Origin: Cryptomeria japonica | Lineage: Eukaryota; Streptophyta; Pinopsida; Cupressales; Cupressaceae | Length of the DNA: 64,000 bases | Direction: 5' to 3' | Assembly: GCF_030272615.1 (NCBI RefSeq) | Contig: NC_081409.1 | Span: 531,814,291 to 531,878,290 of the forward strand | Shown: piece after piece, positions 54,182-64,000 of the stretch | Layout of the letters: each line of letters opens with the position of its first letter | How positions within the stretch are numbered: the stretch's first letter is position 1 | The notes under the pieces: generated by a model | What the model was told of the DNA's origin: nothing | The model's input: the letters and a program-made list of their open reading frames with translations, nothing else | The model's database searches: none | Made by a program: the position numbers and the translations under genes

Positions 54182-57100
54182 TGTGAGGCCCTACCCCGAC
54201 TTATCCTAGCATTTCAGTGATTTTCATGTTGAGACTATTATGGATGCTTTGTTTTTATGCATTATGGATGTAGAACTTATATGATTCCATGATTTGGATA
54301 GCATTGATGTATATTGATGCTTCATTTCTATGCATTATAGATATAGAACTCTATATGATTCTAGAATAGGATAACTTTGTGATGATGTATGTCATTATTG
54401 GATTTGCAGGACTTTACTATGATGATAGAAATAGGATGGATGTCTTATGTATGGATCAAAATTATGAGGATTATGATAATTACTTATGTGGATTTATTAT
54501 GATATAAGATATATTGATTTTGTTTAGTGTCAATTGTATGCAGAGTGTTTGACATGTATTCTTATTCATGTGTTTAATTTTATATGAGGTTATTTGGAAG
54601 TACTAATGTGTAATTGAGATGCATAGGAAAATTATCCATGTGACCATGGAAATATTATGGAGAACCAAACCTATACCTATGTACATTCGTAAAACCAAGG
54701 GTTGTCTATTTGGAGAGACAACACCCCGTATGTATCGTATTTTATTTGTGAAAGTAAATGTTGCATGTGTGTTAAGTTGAATTATTAATTTGTGTAAATC
54801 CAACAAGAGACAAATTTCATGTGTAATTTTGTAATGTATTTTATTGTGTCACTTGACACGTGTTGATTTATGTCTTGATTTTTTACTTGTCTCTTGGAGG
54901 GAGTTGTTTTAACCATAGCCTTTTCAAACATTTGAATGTGGTCCCAAATTTTCCTTGGGTAGAGAGTCATTGGAGTGGTCAACTCAAGTTTGACCCGAAA
55001 GTTAACTTCAGATGGGTTTCTAAGGGGTCAAATGGACTCCTAGGGGTAGTTTAAAGGTTTTTCCTAAAGTCCATAAAGTATACCTATGGGTTAGGAGTAT
55101 TTTTAGGCATGTAACTACTCCCATGTGATTGTTTAGTCACCTCAAAAAGTGGGTTTCCTAAGCTGAGCGAAAATTCAAATTAGAAGGTGCCATCTAGGAT
55201 AGATAACCTTCCTTTTTGATGTGAGGTTCTTTTCCCACTTTCTCTTACTTTTTCCTATTTCAGTTTTAGAAACCTACAAGAACTCTCACGGGGATCTTTT
55301 TAGGCAAGGATGAGAGACTTTGTGGGTAATCACCCACTCTCCATTTTTGGAGATCATGCAATTTTGAAAAGAAGAGTTTTGGGATAGAAATTTGGCTAAG
55401 TGTAGAAGAAAGGATTGTGGAATTGGGCTACTCATCTTCAAACTAGTTCTAGCAAACCTTTGGGAAGATTGAAGGTTGGTTCATCTTCTCCCTTTCACGT
55501 TGCATATTTATGTTGGAAAGATTGTTTGTATGTAAAAGTTGTTTTCTTGTATTTTCCTTTGTGAATTTATTATGTGACCTATCTGTTATTTGTTTTATGC
55601 ATTTTCTTGCGATTTGGGAGTAACCAAGGCCTTCTACTCTTGGGAGAGTAGGATGGTCTTGTGGGTGGTAGGAGTTAGATAGCCCTCGAGTGAGAGGCTC
55701 TCATATGAGAGAGTAGTCTCAAGGGTTGTATATGTGACCCTTGTTGCATGGCCTTGTTTATACATTTGGGAGTCATAAGGAGAGAAAGTATGGCATGAAT
55801 GCCTTGGGGGGCATAAGGATATGGGGTTAATAAACTTATGATATATCTTTGTTTCCATGAGATGGCTTTGTGATCTACCATTCTTGCAGTCTCCTCAGGG
55901 TATTTGGTCCACTACCACCCATGTAAAAAATATCACTTTTTGTGATGAAGTGTAGCCTTGGTTGGGAAAGTGTTTGTTGTATGTTTTTCCCTTGCTTGTT
56001 GTGTTTGCTTGAGTGTAACCTATCTAGGGCTTGGTTCTCCAAGCTCAGGGGTGGCTTCTAGAAAGCCTAGGCTGGGAGGTGAGCTCTCCATGGTCATATC
56101 CTTGTGATTTATTTGCAGGTTGCTTGGAAGGAAAATGAAAGAGACAAGCTAGGAGTTGCTGATTTTTACTTGATTTGCAGAAAAAGATTAGGTAATGAGA
56201 TACTATATTTAGTTGCAGCAATGTATATAAAAAGTTACATGTTGTATTTATTTTGAAAAGAAATGTATTGATTTGTTTGAGCCTCTTTGATATTAAAGAG
56301 AGGCTAAGTGGTGTTTGCTTCCCCTTTGTAAAAGTTACTATTTTGGAAATGATAACAGTTTTCTATTTCTAGTTTATAAAAAAAATAAAAAATATTCTAT
56401 TAAGATTTTATTGCAAAAATGAAATGTTTATATTTGGAAATAAGTTCTGATAGCTACTGAAATAATGTTTGTTGTATTTATGTTTATTCTGAAAATAAAA
56501 GTCCATTTCATCTCTTATGCATAATGAAAATAGTGTAGATACAAAAACTAGAATAGCATGTAAGTTATTAAGCTAGAAATGATCTCTTAATCCTATTTAT
56601 TTTCAAGTGCAAATATAGTAAATTAGAGTTTAGTATGGATATTAATGTGGTATTCATCTTAGTAAAATAGTTTTACATGAAATTTTAAGCTGTATTAATG
56701 CTGCTATAAATTATCTAAATCTGCCATTTTATTCCTTACAAATATTGCTGAAAACAAACCTAGATAAAATAAACTAGTTCTAGAGTTAACTATATGATTC
56801 TTAAAATAGAGAGACATACATCTATTTAAAATCTGTTAGATTATATATTCTGCCTTAAATGTTTTGAAAAAAAAAGATATGGTTTTAGACATGAAAGGGA
56901 AATCCAGATATCCAAACAGATTTAAAAAGAATAGGGCTAAGTTTAAATGCCACGTATTTTAAATTCAAATATGTATGCATACATATTTAAAAGAGTTATA
57001 CAAAATAAAAGGGAATATCTAACCATTTAAGTTGCTGGTTTGTTTTTCCATTTATATCAGTCTTTAAAAATCCCTGCATATATATTTAAAAAAAATTAAA

Positions 57101-57289
57101 AAAAAATAGAATGCTAAATGTATATATATATATAAGACTACATATCTTATTTAATAATATTTCTAGCCTGTGAAACTTTTTGAAAACATTAAACCTACAG
57201 GAATATATATATATATATATATATATTTCATATGTTAAATATATAAAAAATATAATAATAATAAAATTAAATTTAAACTAAGCAAAAAA

Positions 57290-57520
57290 AACCCCCCACC
57301 ACCGAGGGTCCTGTGGAGCCGAGCTCCACGCGGGAGTCCCTCGGTGGATCGAGCTTCACAGAGGCATCGGCAGCGCTGCTACGGGACGAGACCTACAGGG
57401 GCAGCCTTGGCCACCACTGCGAGCCGTGCCCCGCAGTGCCACTGCGGGTTGCCCCCCCGCAGGGACGCCTCGGCATCACTGCGGGTCGCGACCCGCAATG
57501 GCGTCTCGGTGCCGTTGCGG
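57290..57520. repeat. GC-rich palindromic island in Gypsy-C LTR
   Basis: Contains nested palindromes such as GCGGGTCGCGACCCGC (57479-57494) and CCACTGCG...CGCAGTG units. It sits at the same place as the Gypsy-B array but with different unit sequence (CACTGCG against CACTGTG). Long open frames here are composition artefacts. Confidence 0.85.
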
Positions 57521-57546
57521 GTGGCCTCCTCCCTCCTTGGCTCTGC

Positions 57547-57553
57547 TATAAAA
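57547..57553 (+). promoter_or_regulatory. Gypsy-C LTR TATA box
   Basis: TATAAAA just downstream of the GC island. Transcription would start near 57580, giving a U3 of about 3.4 kb. Confidence 0.65.
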
Positions 57554-57786
57554 CGCTGCCACCTACAAACAAAACCCCCCCATGTGGCCCCTCTCTTGGC
57601 TCTGCCATGTCTTCGGCCCATCCTCTCCCTGTGTAAAACATGAAACCCTAACCTGGTTTGGGTTAGGGTATTTTGGAGTTAGAAAAGAAATAAAAAAAAA
57701 GATGTTACTATTGTTTGTTTATAATTGCTAAATTTTAGGGTTCATGGTTATTTTATAATTGAATAACTTAAAAAAAACTATATCCT

Positions 57787-57794
<8 letters not shown>

Positions 57795-57828
<34 letters not shown>

Positions 57829-57839
57829 TGTGTGTGTGT
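57795..57839. repeat. (TG)n microsatellite
   Basis: Almost pure TG run interrupted once by TATG. Confidence 0.95.
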
Positions 57840-58514
57840 ATTTGATATATATACATATATATGTATAATTATATATATATGAACTATAATCTCTAACTTT
57901 AAATTGATTATTTTACATTCATAATTTATATGTTTATATAAACATTTAAATATGATGTTTTAAATTTTAATTCTTTTGAAGCTTTATATTTTAGGAAATT
58001 ATAATCATTTCTTTTGTAAGATTTTGGCCATAGGAGATTAATTTTAGTCCACCTAAATATAGGCTCTTCAAGATTAAATGTGATAGGGTTATTTTCTTTA
58101 AAGATTTATTTGGTGCTATAGTTGAAATTTAATACACATTATAATTATTTTTAAATTGAAATATAGGTGTTCTAAAAATCTAAGTGCTAGAGTTAATTTA
58201 ATTAATTCCTACAATGATTAAAAGATTAATTAAGACTGATACTATCTCTTGTCAATTTAATTAGAGATTTTTGCTTAAATGAATTTATCTATTTCTTAAT
58301 TGTTGAGATAATTATAATTCTTTTGGAGAGTTAATATTCCACATTTAATTTAAATTATTTTCGCTTACTTAAGTTAGTGGTTAGAGTTAACTCAAACATA
58401 GTTAAGACAAAACTTGTTATTGCGTTTCATATTAGCAAATTTAGTGTTATTAGGTTATGTTTTTAAACAAAAAAAATTATTTCGTTTGTGCCCAAAAGTT
58501 TGGGCATGACATTT

Positions 58515-58526
58515 TGGTATCAGAGC
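58515..58526 (+). promoter_or_regulatory. Gypsy-C primer binding site
   Basis: TGGTATCAGAGC three bases after the LTR. Confidence 0.93.
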
Positions 58527-58693
58527 TAGGTTTCCAACACTAGGAGCCTTTCTCCATTACGTTTTGCTTTAATTATTTAATTAATTATATTATATTAATT
58601 TTTTATGATATTCAATTTTAATTAATTAATTAAATATTTCTCCAAAAAAAAAATTATTTATTTTATTCATTTTATTTTATTTTCTCTTAAAGG

Positions 58694-60099
58694 ATGCCTC
58701 CGACTACGCGATAAGCTCGCAACTGCGGGAGGGGTCCTAGGTGTGTACGCATGGCATGCGAAGAGGTCGATAGGGAGGAATTGGTCCCAGAAAAGAACCC
58801 AGAGGCTCCTCCCAAACGACTAGTTGACCCAAACCAAGACATCTTATTAGCACTCCAGAACTTGATAGGGATAGTCTAGGATAGGCTTCTAGTAGAGGAT
58901 CATCATGTTGAAAATTAGAACTCAGGGAGCCATAGATCGACAGATAGGGAACAAAGTAGGAGTCCACCTCCTAATCCCATAGAGAGTCAGGATGGGCATG
59001 AGCCTGAGTCCGTTCACCTACCAGGACCACCTCCAGTAGCAGAACCAATGTATCATGAGAGATCACGTCGGGATCCAGGAGATCTAATCAGAGAGGTTAT
59101 GCACCTCCAGCCACCATCTTTTGGGGGATCTACCGATGGGGTAGAAGCTGAGGCTTGGATTTTGAGCCTAGATAGATGCTTTGCATTGTGCTCCTATGAG
59201 AGCAATCTAAAGGCACGTGTAGCATTCCACCTACTAAGAGGAACGACCTCCACATGGTGGAGACAGGAGAAATACAAGTGTGGTTTAGTTGCAGATACCC
59301 TCACATGGGAGATTTTTACAGAGAGGTTCAGGGAGAGGTACTTGTCAGAGCATTAGAGACAGTGTAGGATAGATGAGTTCCATGACCTCTAGCAGAAGGG
59401 TCTCTCAGTGACCCAGTACAAGAGCAAGTTCTTCGAGCTCTTGCCATACGTGGACTACCTGAAAGACAAGAAGCTTCTCGTCAACCATTTTATCAAAGGG
59501 CTGAATGCCGGCATAGCAGGACCAGTGAGGATGTCCACTCCAGGGAGCCTTCAAGTTGCTATGGAGAAGGCCTTGATTGCAGAGGAGATTCAGGTCAGGC
59601 CACAGGATACAAGGGATTGGTTCCAGAACTGAAACCCTATACCCCAGACATACGGGTTTCAAAAACCCCATTGGAAGGGTAATAACAGGCACACATCGAG
59701 GTTCTCCAAACCCCCTCCTCCACAACAGTCACAACAGAACTAGAGGCAGAGGCCTCCACAGATTCAATAGGGTGTAAAGCCCAAACAGTGGCAGTCTCAG
59801 GGTCAGAGGCGAGATCAGTGATCTCAGGTTCCTTACACACCTCCAGGGGTGGGTATAGTGGTTCTAGTAGGATAGGGGGACAACCTTTCTCTAGGTCTCA
59901 GGGCATCCAGTTTCAGGCATGTGGTGCTTGTTTCACATGTGGAGCCATGGGGCACATGGCGAGAGAGTGTCCTCAGGGTCAGATGGTAGGAAATCAGAGG
60001 ATGGCAGCATCGGAGCCTATAGTTGGAGATATGGGCAGGTCCCATAGAGTCTTCGCAGCGATTGACAACTGTCAGGCAGAGCACCAGGCCATAGTCTAG
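58694..60099 (+). pseudogene. gag: Gypsy-C gag
   Basis: Start at the ATG at 58694, matching the Gypsy-B start (MPPTTR, then TAA where Gypsy-B has Gln). Conserved Retrotrans_gag: FGGSTDGVEAEAWILSLDRC, TSTWWRQEKYKCGLVADTL, FRERYLSEH, then YKSKFFELLPYVDYLKDKKL. The zinc knuckle CFTCGAMGHMARECP is intact, unlike Gypsy-B. Stops after SEH (59354), near 59391 (TAG for CAG of Gypsy-B), and near 59631, among others. The Gln/Pro-rich linker has a frame change. Confidence 0.9.
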
Positions 60100-60519
60100 C
60101 TTCAGGGGCTATAGTGTCAGTGGAATTAGAGGTTAGGGCATGTCAGCTTCAGATTGGCAGTACCACCACCTTAGTAGACCTTAGAGTTACACCACTTGGA
60201 TCATATGGCATCGTACTTAGCATGGATTGAATTTATACCCATAGAGCCAAGATGGATTGCCGCCTAAAAGTGATCAAGTGTGAGGATGATCATGGTTCGC
60301 CCATAGAAATCATTGAGATTCAGAGACCCGTGTCTCTTCATATGATTTCTGCAATGTAGCTTAAGCGGAGCATGCGAAAGGGATGTCAGTTATTTTCCAT
60401 CACCATCAGTGATAGAGAGGAAGAGGATGAAAAGGAAACATTGATTGATGACCATCCTATCCTTAAGGGATATTTAGATGTGTTTTCTTTAGAGCTACTT
60501 GGAATGCCGCCTCGTAGAG
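60100..60519 (+). pseudogene. pol: Gypsy-C protease remnant with active site deleted
   Basis: Compared with Gypsy-B, sequence jumps from the codons after HQAIV directly to the ASGA region; about 150 bp holding the DSG-type active site are missing. The second protease block (HRAKMDCRLK, then ISAM) remains. The segment PILKGYLDVFSLELLGMPPR leads into RT. Confidence 0.8.
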
Positions 60520-61830
60520 AGATTGACTTTCATATAGACCTTGTACTAGGAGCTGAGCCAGTTTCAAGAGCACCTTATAGGATGACCACAAGTGAGCTTA
60601 ATGAGCTCAAGATGTAGCTTGAGGAACTCCTAGAGAAGGGTCACATTCATCCTAGTGTATCCCCTTGGGGTGCACCAGTCATCTTTGTGAAGAAGAAGGA
60701 CAGATCTCTTTGGTTATGCATGGATTATCATTTGTTGAACAAAGTAACCATCAAGAACTGATATCCCTTGCCTAGGATCGATGATTTATTCAACTGACTT
60801 TAGGGTGCCAAAGTATTTTCCAAAATTTCTCTAAAGTCAGGATACCATTAGTTGAGAATAGTGGAAAGTGACATCCACAAGACCGCATTTCGCACTAGAT
60901 ATGGCCACTATGAGTTCACCGTGGTTCCATTCAGTCTTACAAATGCTCCAGATGTTTTCATGAGCCTCATGAATGGGGTATTCCACACATTTCTTGACCA
61001 TTTTGTGATTCTATTCCTCGATGACATATTGATATATTCTTGGAATGAGGAGCATGAGGAGCACCTGAGGCAGGTTTTGTAGTGTTTGAGAGACAATCAG
61101 TTGTATGTCAGTTTTTTGAAGTGTGCATTCTTTCATTTAGAGGTCAAGTACCTTGGGCACATTATTTCTAGTAATGGGATCTCAGTTGACCCATCAAAGA
61201 TCAGAGCTATTATGTATTGGCCAGCGCCAACCAGTGTGATAGAGGTCAGGAGCTTCATGGGCTTAGCAGGTTATTACTGACGCTTTGTTGAGGGATTTTC
61301 TAGAGTCGCACATCCTATTACTTCTCTCCAGCATAAAGGGAAGAAATTTAAGCAAATAGAGAAGTGCGAGAGGGCCTTTCAGGAACTCAAAAAGGCACTT
61401 ACTAGTGCAACTATCCTTGTAGTGCTAGATCCCTCAACTGACTTCATGGTTTGCACAGATGCTTCCCTAGAGGGTTTAGGAGTAGTCCTTATGCAGGATT
61501 GTAGGGCTATAGCTTTTGAGTCTAGGAAACTTAAGACTCATGAGCTTAACTACCCTACTCATGACCTTGAGCTTGCAGCAATAGTGCATGCACTTGTGAG
61601 TTGGAGACACTTCCTTTTGGGTCATCATTTTGAGCTTCATTCCGACCATCAGAGCCTTTAGTACATATTCACTCAGCCGAACCTTAATGCATGTCAGAGG
61701 AGATGGATGGATTTCTTGTGCGAGTATGATTTTGACGTTCACTACATCAAAGGGAAAGAAAATGTAGTTGTAGATGCTTTGAGTAGGAGACGTCATGAGG
61801 TATACACCATATCTATGGGCACGGATTTGA
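60520..61830 (+). pseudogene. pol: Gypsy-C reverse transcriptase and RNase H
   Basis: Motifs match Gypsy-[61 protein letters not shown] with FLDD retained (about 61010-61027), [18 protein letters not shown]. RNase [43 protein letters not shown]. Stops include TAG at about 61080 (CAG in Gypsy-B), TGA at 61276 (CAA in Gypsy-B) and TAG at 61659-61661, shared with Gypsy-B. Several Gly, Arg and Trp codons are substituted. Confidence 0.92.
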
Positions 61831-63293
61831 GAGATCGTATATTGCAGTAGTTGCTAGAGGATGGATGGTATTTAGAGGTTTGTCAGGTGATACGATCTCA
61901 AGAAACTTTAGAAGGGAAATATGAGGATTATTCCTTAGAGTCCGATGGACTATTATGCCATTGAGGGTGCATCTATGTACCTTCTTCGGGGGGATTGTGA
62001 GAGTTCATTATCATGGAGGCTCATAGAGCTCCTCATGCAACACATCCTGAAGTTAAGAAGATGCATGCTGACTTGAGACAGTTATATCATTGGCCAGGAA
62101 TGCGGCTGCTCATTGCTGAGTTAGTAGCCTGATGCCTCGAGTATCAGAGAGTCAAGGCGGAGCACTGCCATCCAGGTGGGTTGCTCCAATCTCATGCTAT
62201 ACCAGAGTGGAAGTGGGATACTATATCCATGGATTTCATCATTGGTCTCCCTATGTCATCTCGTCGCCATGATGCCATCTTGGTGATAGTTGACAAGTTG
62301 ACCAAAGCGTTCCACTTTTCACGACTTCGGACTACCTTCACAGCACCAGCAGTAGCATAGGTGTTCTTACGAGACATTGTCAGACTTCATGGCGTTCCAC
62401 GCAAGATTATTTTTGATAGGGATTCCCTCTTCACTTCTTCCTTTTGGAAGGCATTACAAGCAATTATGGGCACCAAGATCAATTTCAGTATAGCCTATCA
62501 TCCAGAAACGGATGGTCAGACAGAGAGGGTTAACTAGGTGTTAGAGGATATGATTCACATGTACGTCATGGATCATCAAACCAAATGGGAAGAGTACCTT
62601 CCCTTAGTGGAGTTTGCCTATAACAATGGGCATCACACGTTGTTGGGGATGCCACCCTATCAGGCATTATACGATAGGCCTTGTAGGACACCATTGAGTT
62701 AGGATCTCATAGAGGATAGAGTTGCTATTGGTCCTGAGATAGTTTGGGATATGGAGCAACAAGTGGATTTGATTAGGCAGCGTCTTAGAGAGGCACATGA
62801 TAGACAGAAGAAGTATGCAGATGTGAAGAGGATAGATCGTAGCTACTTGGTTGGAGACAAAGTCTTCTTGAGAGTGTGACCGCATAAGAGTCCAATCTAT
62901 TATGGAAAGGGTTCTAAGCTTGCACCTCGCTTTGTAGGACCATTTGAGATCCTTGAGAGGATAGGACTAGTTGCCTATGATTTAGCATTGCCACCTAGCT
63001 TGTCATGCATCCACGATGTATTTCATGTATCAGTTTTGAGGAAGTATATCTATGATGAGTCTCATATTTTAGATTGGGATGCCTTGCAGGTGGAGTCAGA
63101 TGGACAACTAGCTTTGGAGCTCATTCGCATTTTGGCACACCGGACGCTGGCCCTTCAAGGTCGAGAGCTGGACCAGGTTAGGGTCTAGTGGGATTGCTAT
63201 GATGAGGTTATGACTTCATGGGAGGATGCAACACGTATGAGATCACAGTACCCCCATCATTTTGATGAACTCTAGGAGGAAGTTCATGCCTAG
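61831..63293 (+). pseudogene. pol: Gypsy-C integrase with chromodomain
   Basis: Integrase finger MEAHRAPHATHPE with CLEY where Gypsy-B has CLEC. Catalytic positions: [12 protein letters not shown], and DGQTERVN before a TAG. The chromodomain-like end WDCYDEVMTSWEDATRMR is interrupted by TAG before WDC and before the terminal EEVHA. Stops: several TGA (Arg CGA in Gypsy-B at two of them, near 61998 and 62878) and TAG (CAG in Gypsy-B near 62357, 62536, 63187, 63274). The final TAG at 63291-63293 lies in the polypurine tract, as in Gypsy-B. Confidence 0.92.
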
Positions 63294-63303
63294 AGGGGGA
63301 GGG
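63292..63303 (+). promoter_or_regulatory. Gypsy-C polypurine tract
   Basis: AGAGGGGGAGGG immediately before the 3' LTR, nearly the same as in Gypsy-B. Confidence 0.9.
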
Positions 63304-64000
63304 TGTGAGGCCCTACCTCGACTCATCCTAGCATTTTAGTGATTTTCATGTTGAGACTATTATGGATGCTTTATTTTTATGCATTATGGATTTAGAACTT
63401 ATATGATTCCATGATTTGGATAACATTGATGTATATTGATGCTTCATTTCTATGCATTATAGATATAAAACTCTATATGATTCTAGAATAGGATAACTTT
63501 GTGATGATGTATGTCATTATTGGATTTGCAGGACTTTACTATGATGACAGAAATAGGATGCATGTCTTATGTATGGATCAAAATTATGAGGATTATGATA
63601 ATTACTTATGATTTATTTTGATATAAGATATATTGATTTTGTTTAATGTCAATTGTATGCAGAGTGTTTGACGTGTATTCTTATTCATGTGTTTAATTTT
63701 ATATGAGGTTATTTGGAAGTACTAATGTGTAATTGAGATGCATAGGAAAATTATCCATGTGACCATGGAAATATTATGGAGAACCAAACCTAGACTTATG
63801 TACGTTCGTAAAACCAGGGGTTGTCTATTTGGAGAGACAACACCCCGTATGTATCATATTTTATTTGTGAAAGTAAATGTTGCATCTATGTTAAATTGAA
63901 TTATTAATTTGTGTAAATCCAACAAGAGACAAATTTCATGTGTAATTTTATAATGTATTTTATTGTGTCACTTGACACGTGTTGATTTATGTCTTGATTT
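63304..64000 (+). repeat. Gypsy-C 3' LTR (partial, cut by window end)
   Basis: Same start as the 5' LTR and collinear with 54182-54878 with scattered substitutions. The window ends about 3.6 kb before the expected LTR end. Confidence 0.94.

Larger units (their letters stand above)
54182..58511 (+). repeat. Gypsy-C 5' LTR (4330 bp)
   Basis: Starts TGTGAGGCCCTACC and ends GGGCATGACA. The start is duplicated at 63304. A TATA box and GC island lie in its last fifth. Shared with Gypsy-B LTRs (reverse complement) are the ends and blocks such as GCCTAGGCTGGGAGGTGAGC. Confidence 0.93.
54182..64000 (+). mobile_element. Gypsy-C: old chromodomain Ty3/gypsy element related to Gypsy-B
   Basis: 5' LTR 54182-58511 (4330 bp), internal 58512-63303, 3' LTR from 63304 to the window end (partial). 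Gene order and protein sequence match Gypsy-B closely, in the opposite orientation. It is much more decayed: more than a dozen in-frame stops, and a deletion of about 150 bp that removes the protease active site. Comparison with Gypsy-B shows which codons became stops. LTR parts outside the shared blocks have diverged strongly. Confidence 0.93.

Noticed and set aside
57313-57643. 107- and 99-codon frames in the Gypsy-C LTR
   Set aside because: GC island with palindromes gives long frames by composition; they overlap each other in different frames.
58515-58526. Primer-site 12-mers as tRNA gene fragments
   Set aside because: They are the retroelement primer binding sites directly next to LTRs; no cloverleaf sequence surrounds them.

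Overview
The window is plant nuclear DNA made almost entirely of nested LTR retrotransposons. I found no intact host gene, rRNA, tRNA or CRISPR. All large coding stretches are gag-pol remnants of Ty1/copia and Ty3/gypsy elements, and every one is broken by stops, small indels or lost catalytic residues. AT-rich DNA, elements of 8-15 kb, LTRs of up to 4.3 kb and four levels of nesting fit a seed plant with a very large genome. A conifer or other gymnosperm is my best guess, but nothing in the sequence identifies the species.

Layout. (1) 1-2066: AT-rich flank, nothing recognisable. (2) Copia-A (minus strand) is the old host element. Its 3' LTR is at 2067-3780, its pol half at 11471-14240 and its gag half at 32205-34186; its 5' end is missing. 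(3) Copia-B (minus, 3788-11465, TSD CTCCC) sits in Copia-A at the polypurine tract. (4) Insertion X (14241-32204, 5-bp duplication CACAC, TATTG...CAATA ends) splits the Copia-A integrase zinc-finger codons. (5) Gypsy-A (plus, 14953-29470, TSD GATTG), a Tat-lineage gypsy with two RNase H domains, sits inside X. (6) An LTR-like piece Y (34187-34836 plus 54133-54181) follows Copia-A gag. (7) Copia-C (minus, 34837-54127, TSD AAACC) sits inside Y. (8) Gypsy-B (minus, 36108-48670, TSD TATCT), a chromodomain gypsy with 3.8-kb LTRs, sits inside Copia-C. (9) Gypsy-C (plus, 54182 to beyond 64000), an older relative of Gypsy-B, closes the window; its right LTR is cut by the window end.

The most interesting object is in Gypsy-A. 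On the strand opposite gag-pol, near its 3' end, lies a decayed plant mobile domain (PMD, MAIN-like) gene. It has a TATA box, a start codon, a GT-AG intron that joins two exons in frame, and a PMD core. Its intron carries a dense array of a motif (CGTCTGTG-like) that also fills the leader upstream of gag on the other strand. The element therefore looks like two convergent transcription units with related leader/intron repeats and a cluster of AATAAA signals between them.

Other patterns worth a look are palindrome arrays in LTRs (AT hairpins in Gypsy-A, GC-rich CACTGTGTG hairpins in Gypsy-B), a perfect inverted repeat where the reverse-transcriptase catalytic motif of Copia-B should be, and a stop-codon spectrum dominated by CAG-to-TAG and CGA-to-TGA, as expected from deamination of methylated cytosines. 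Element names are local to this annotation. Boundaries come from matching LTR copies and target-site duplications by eye.
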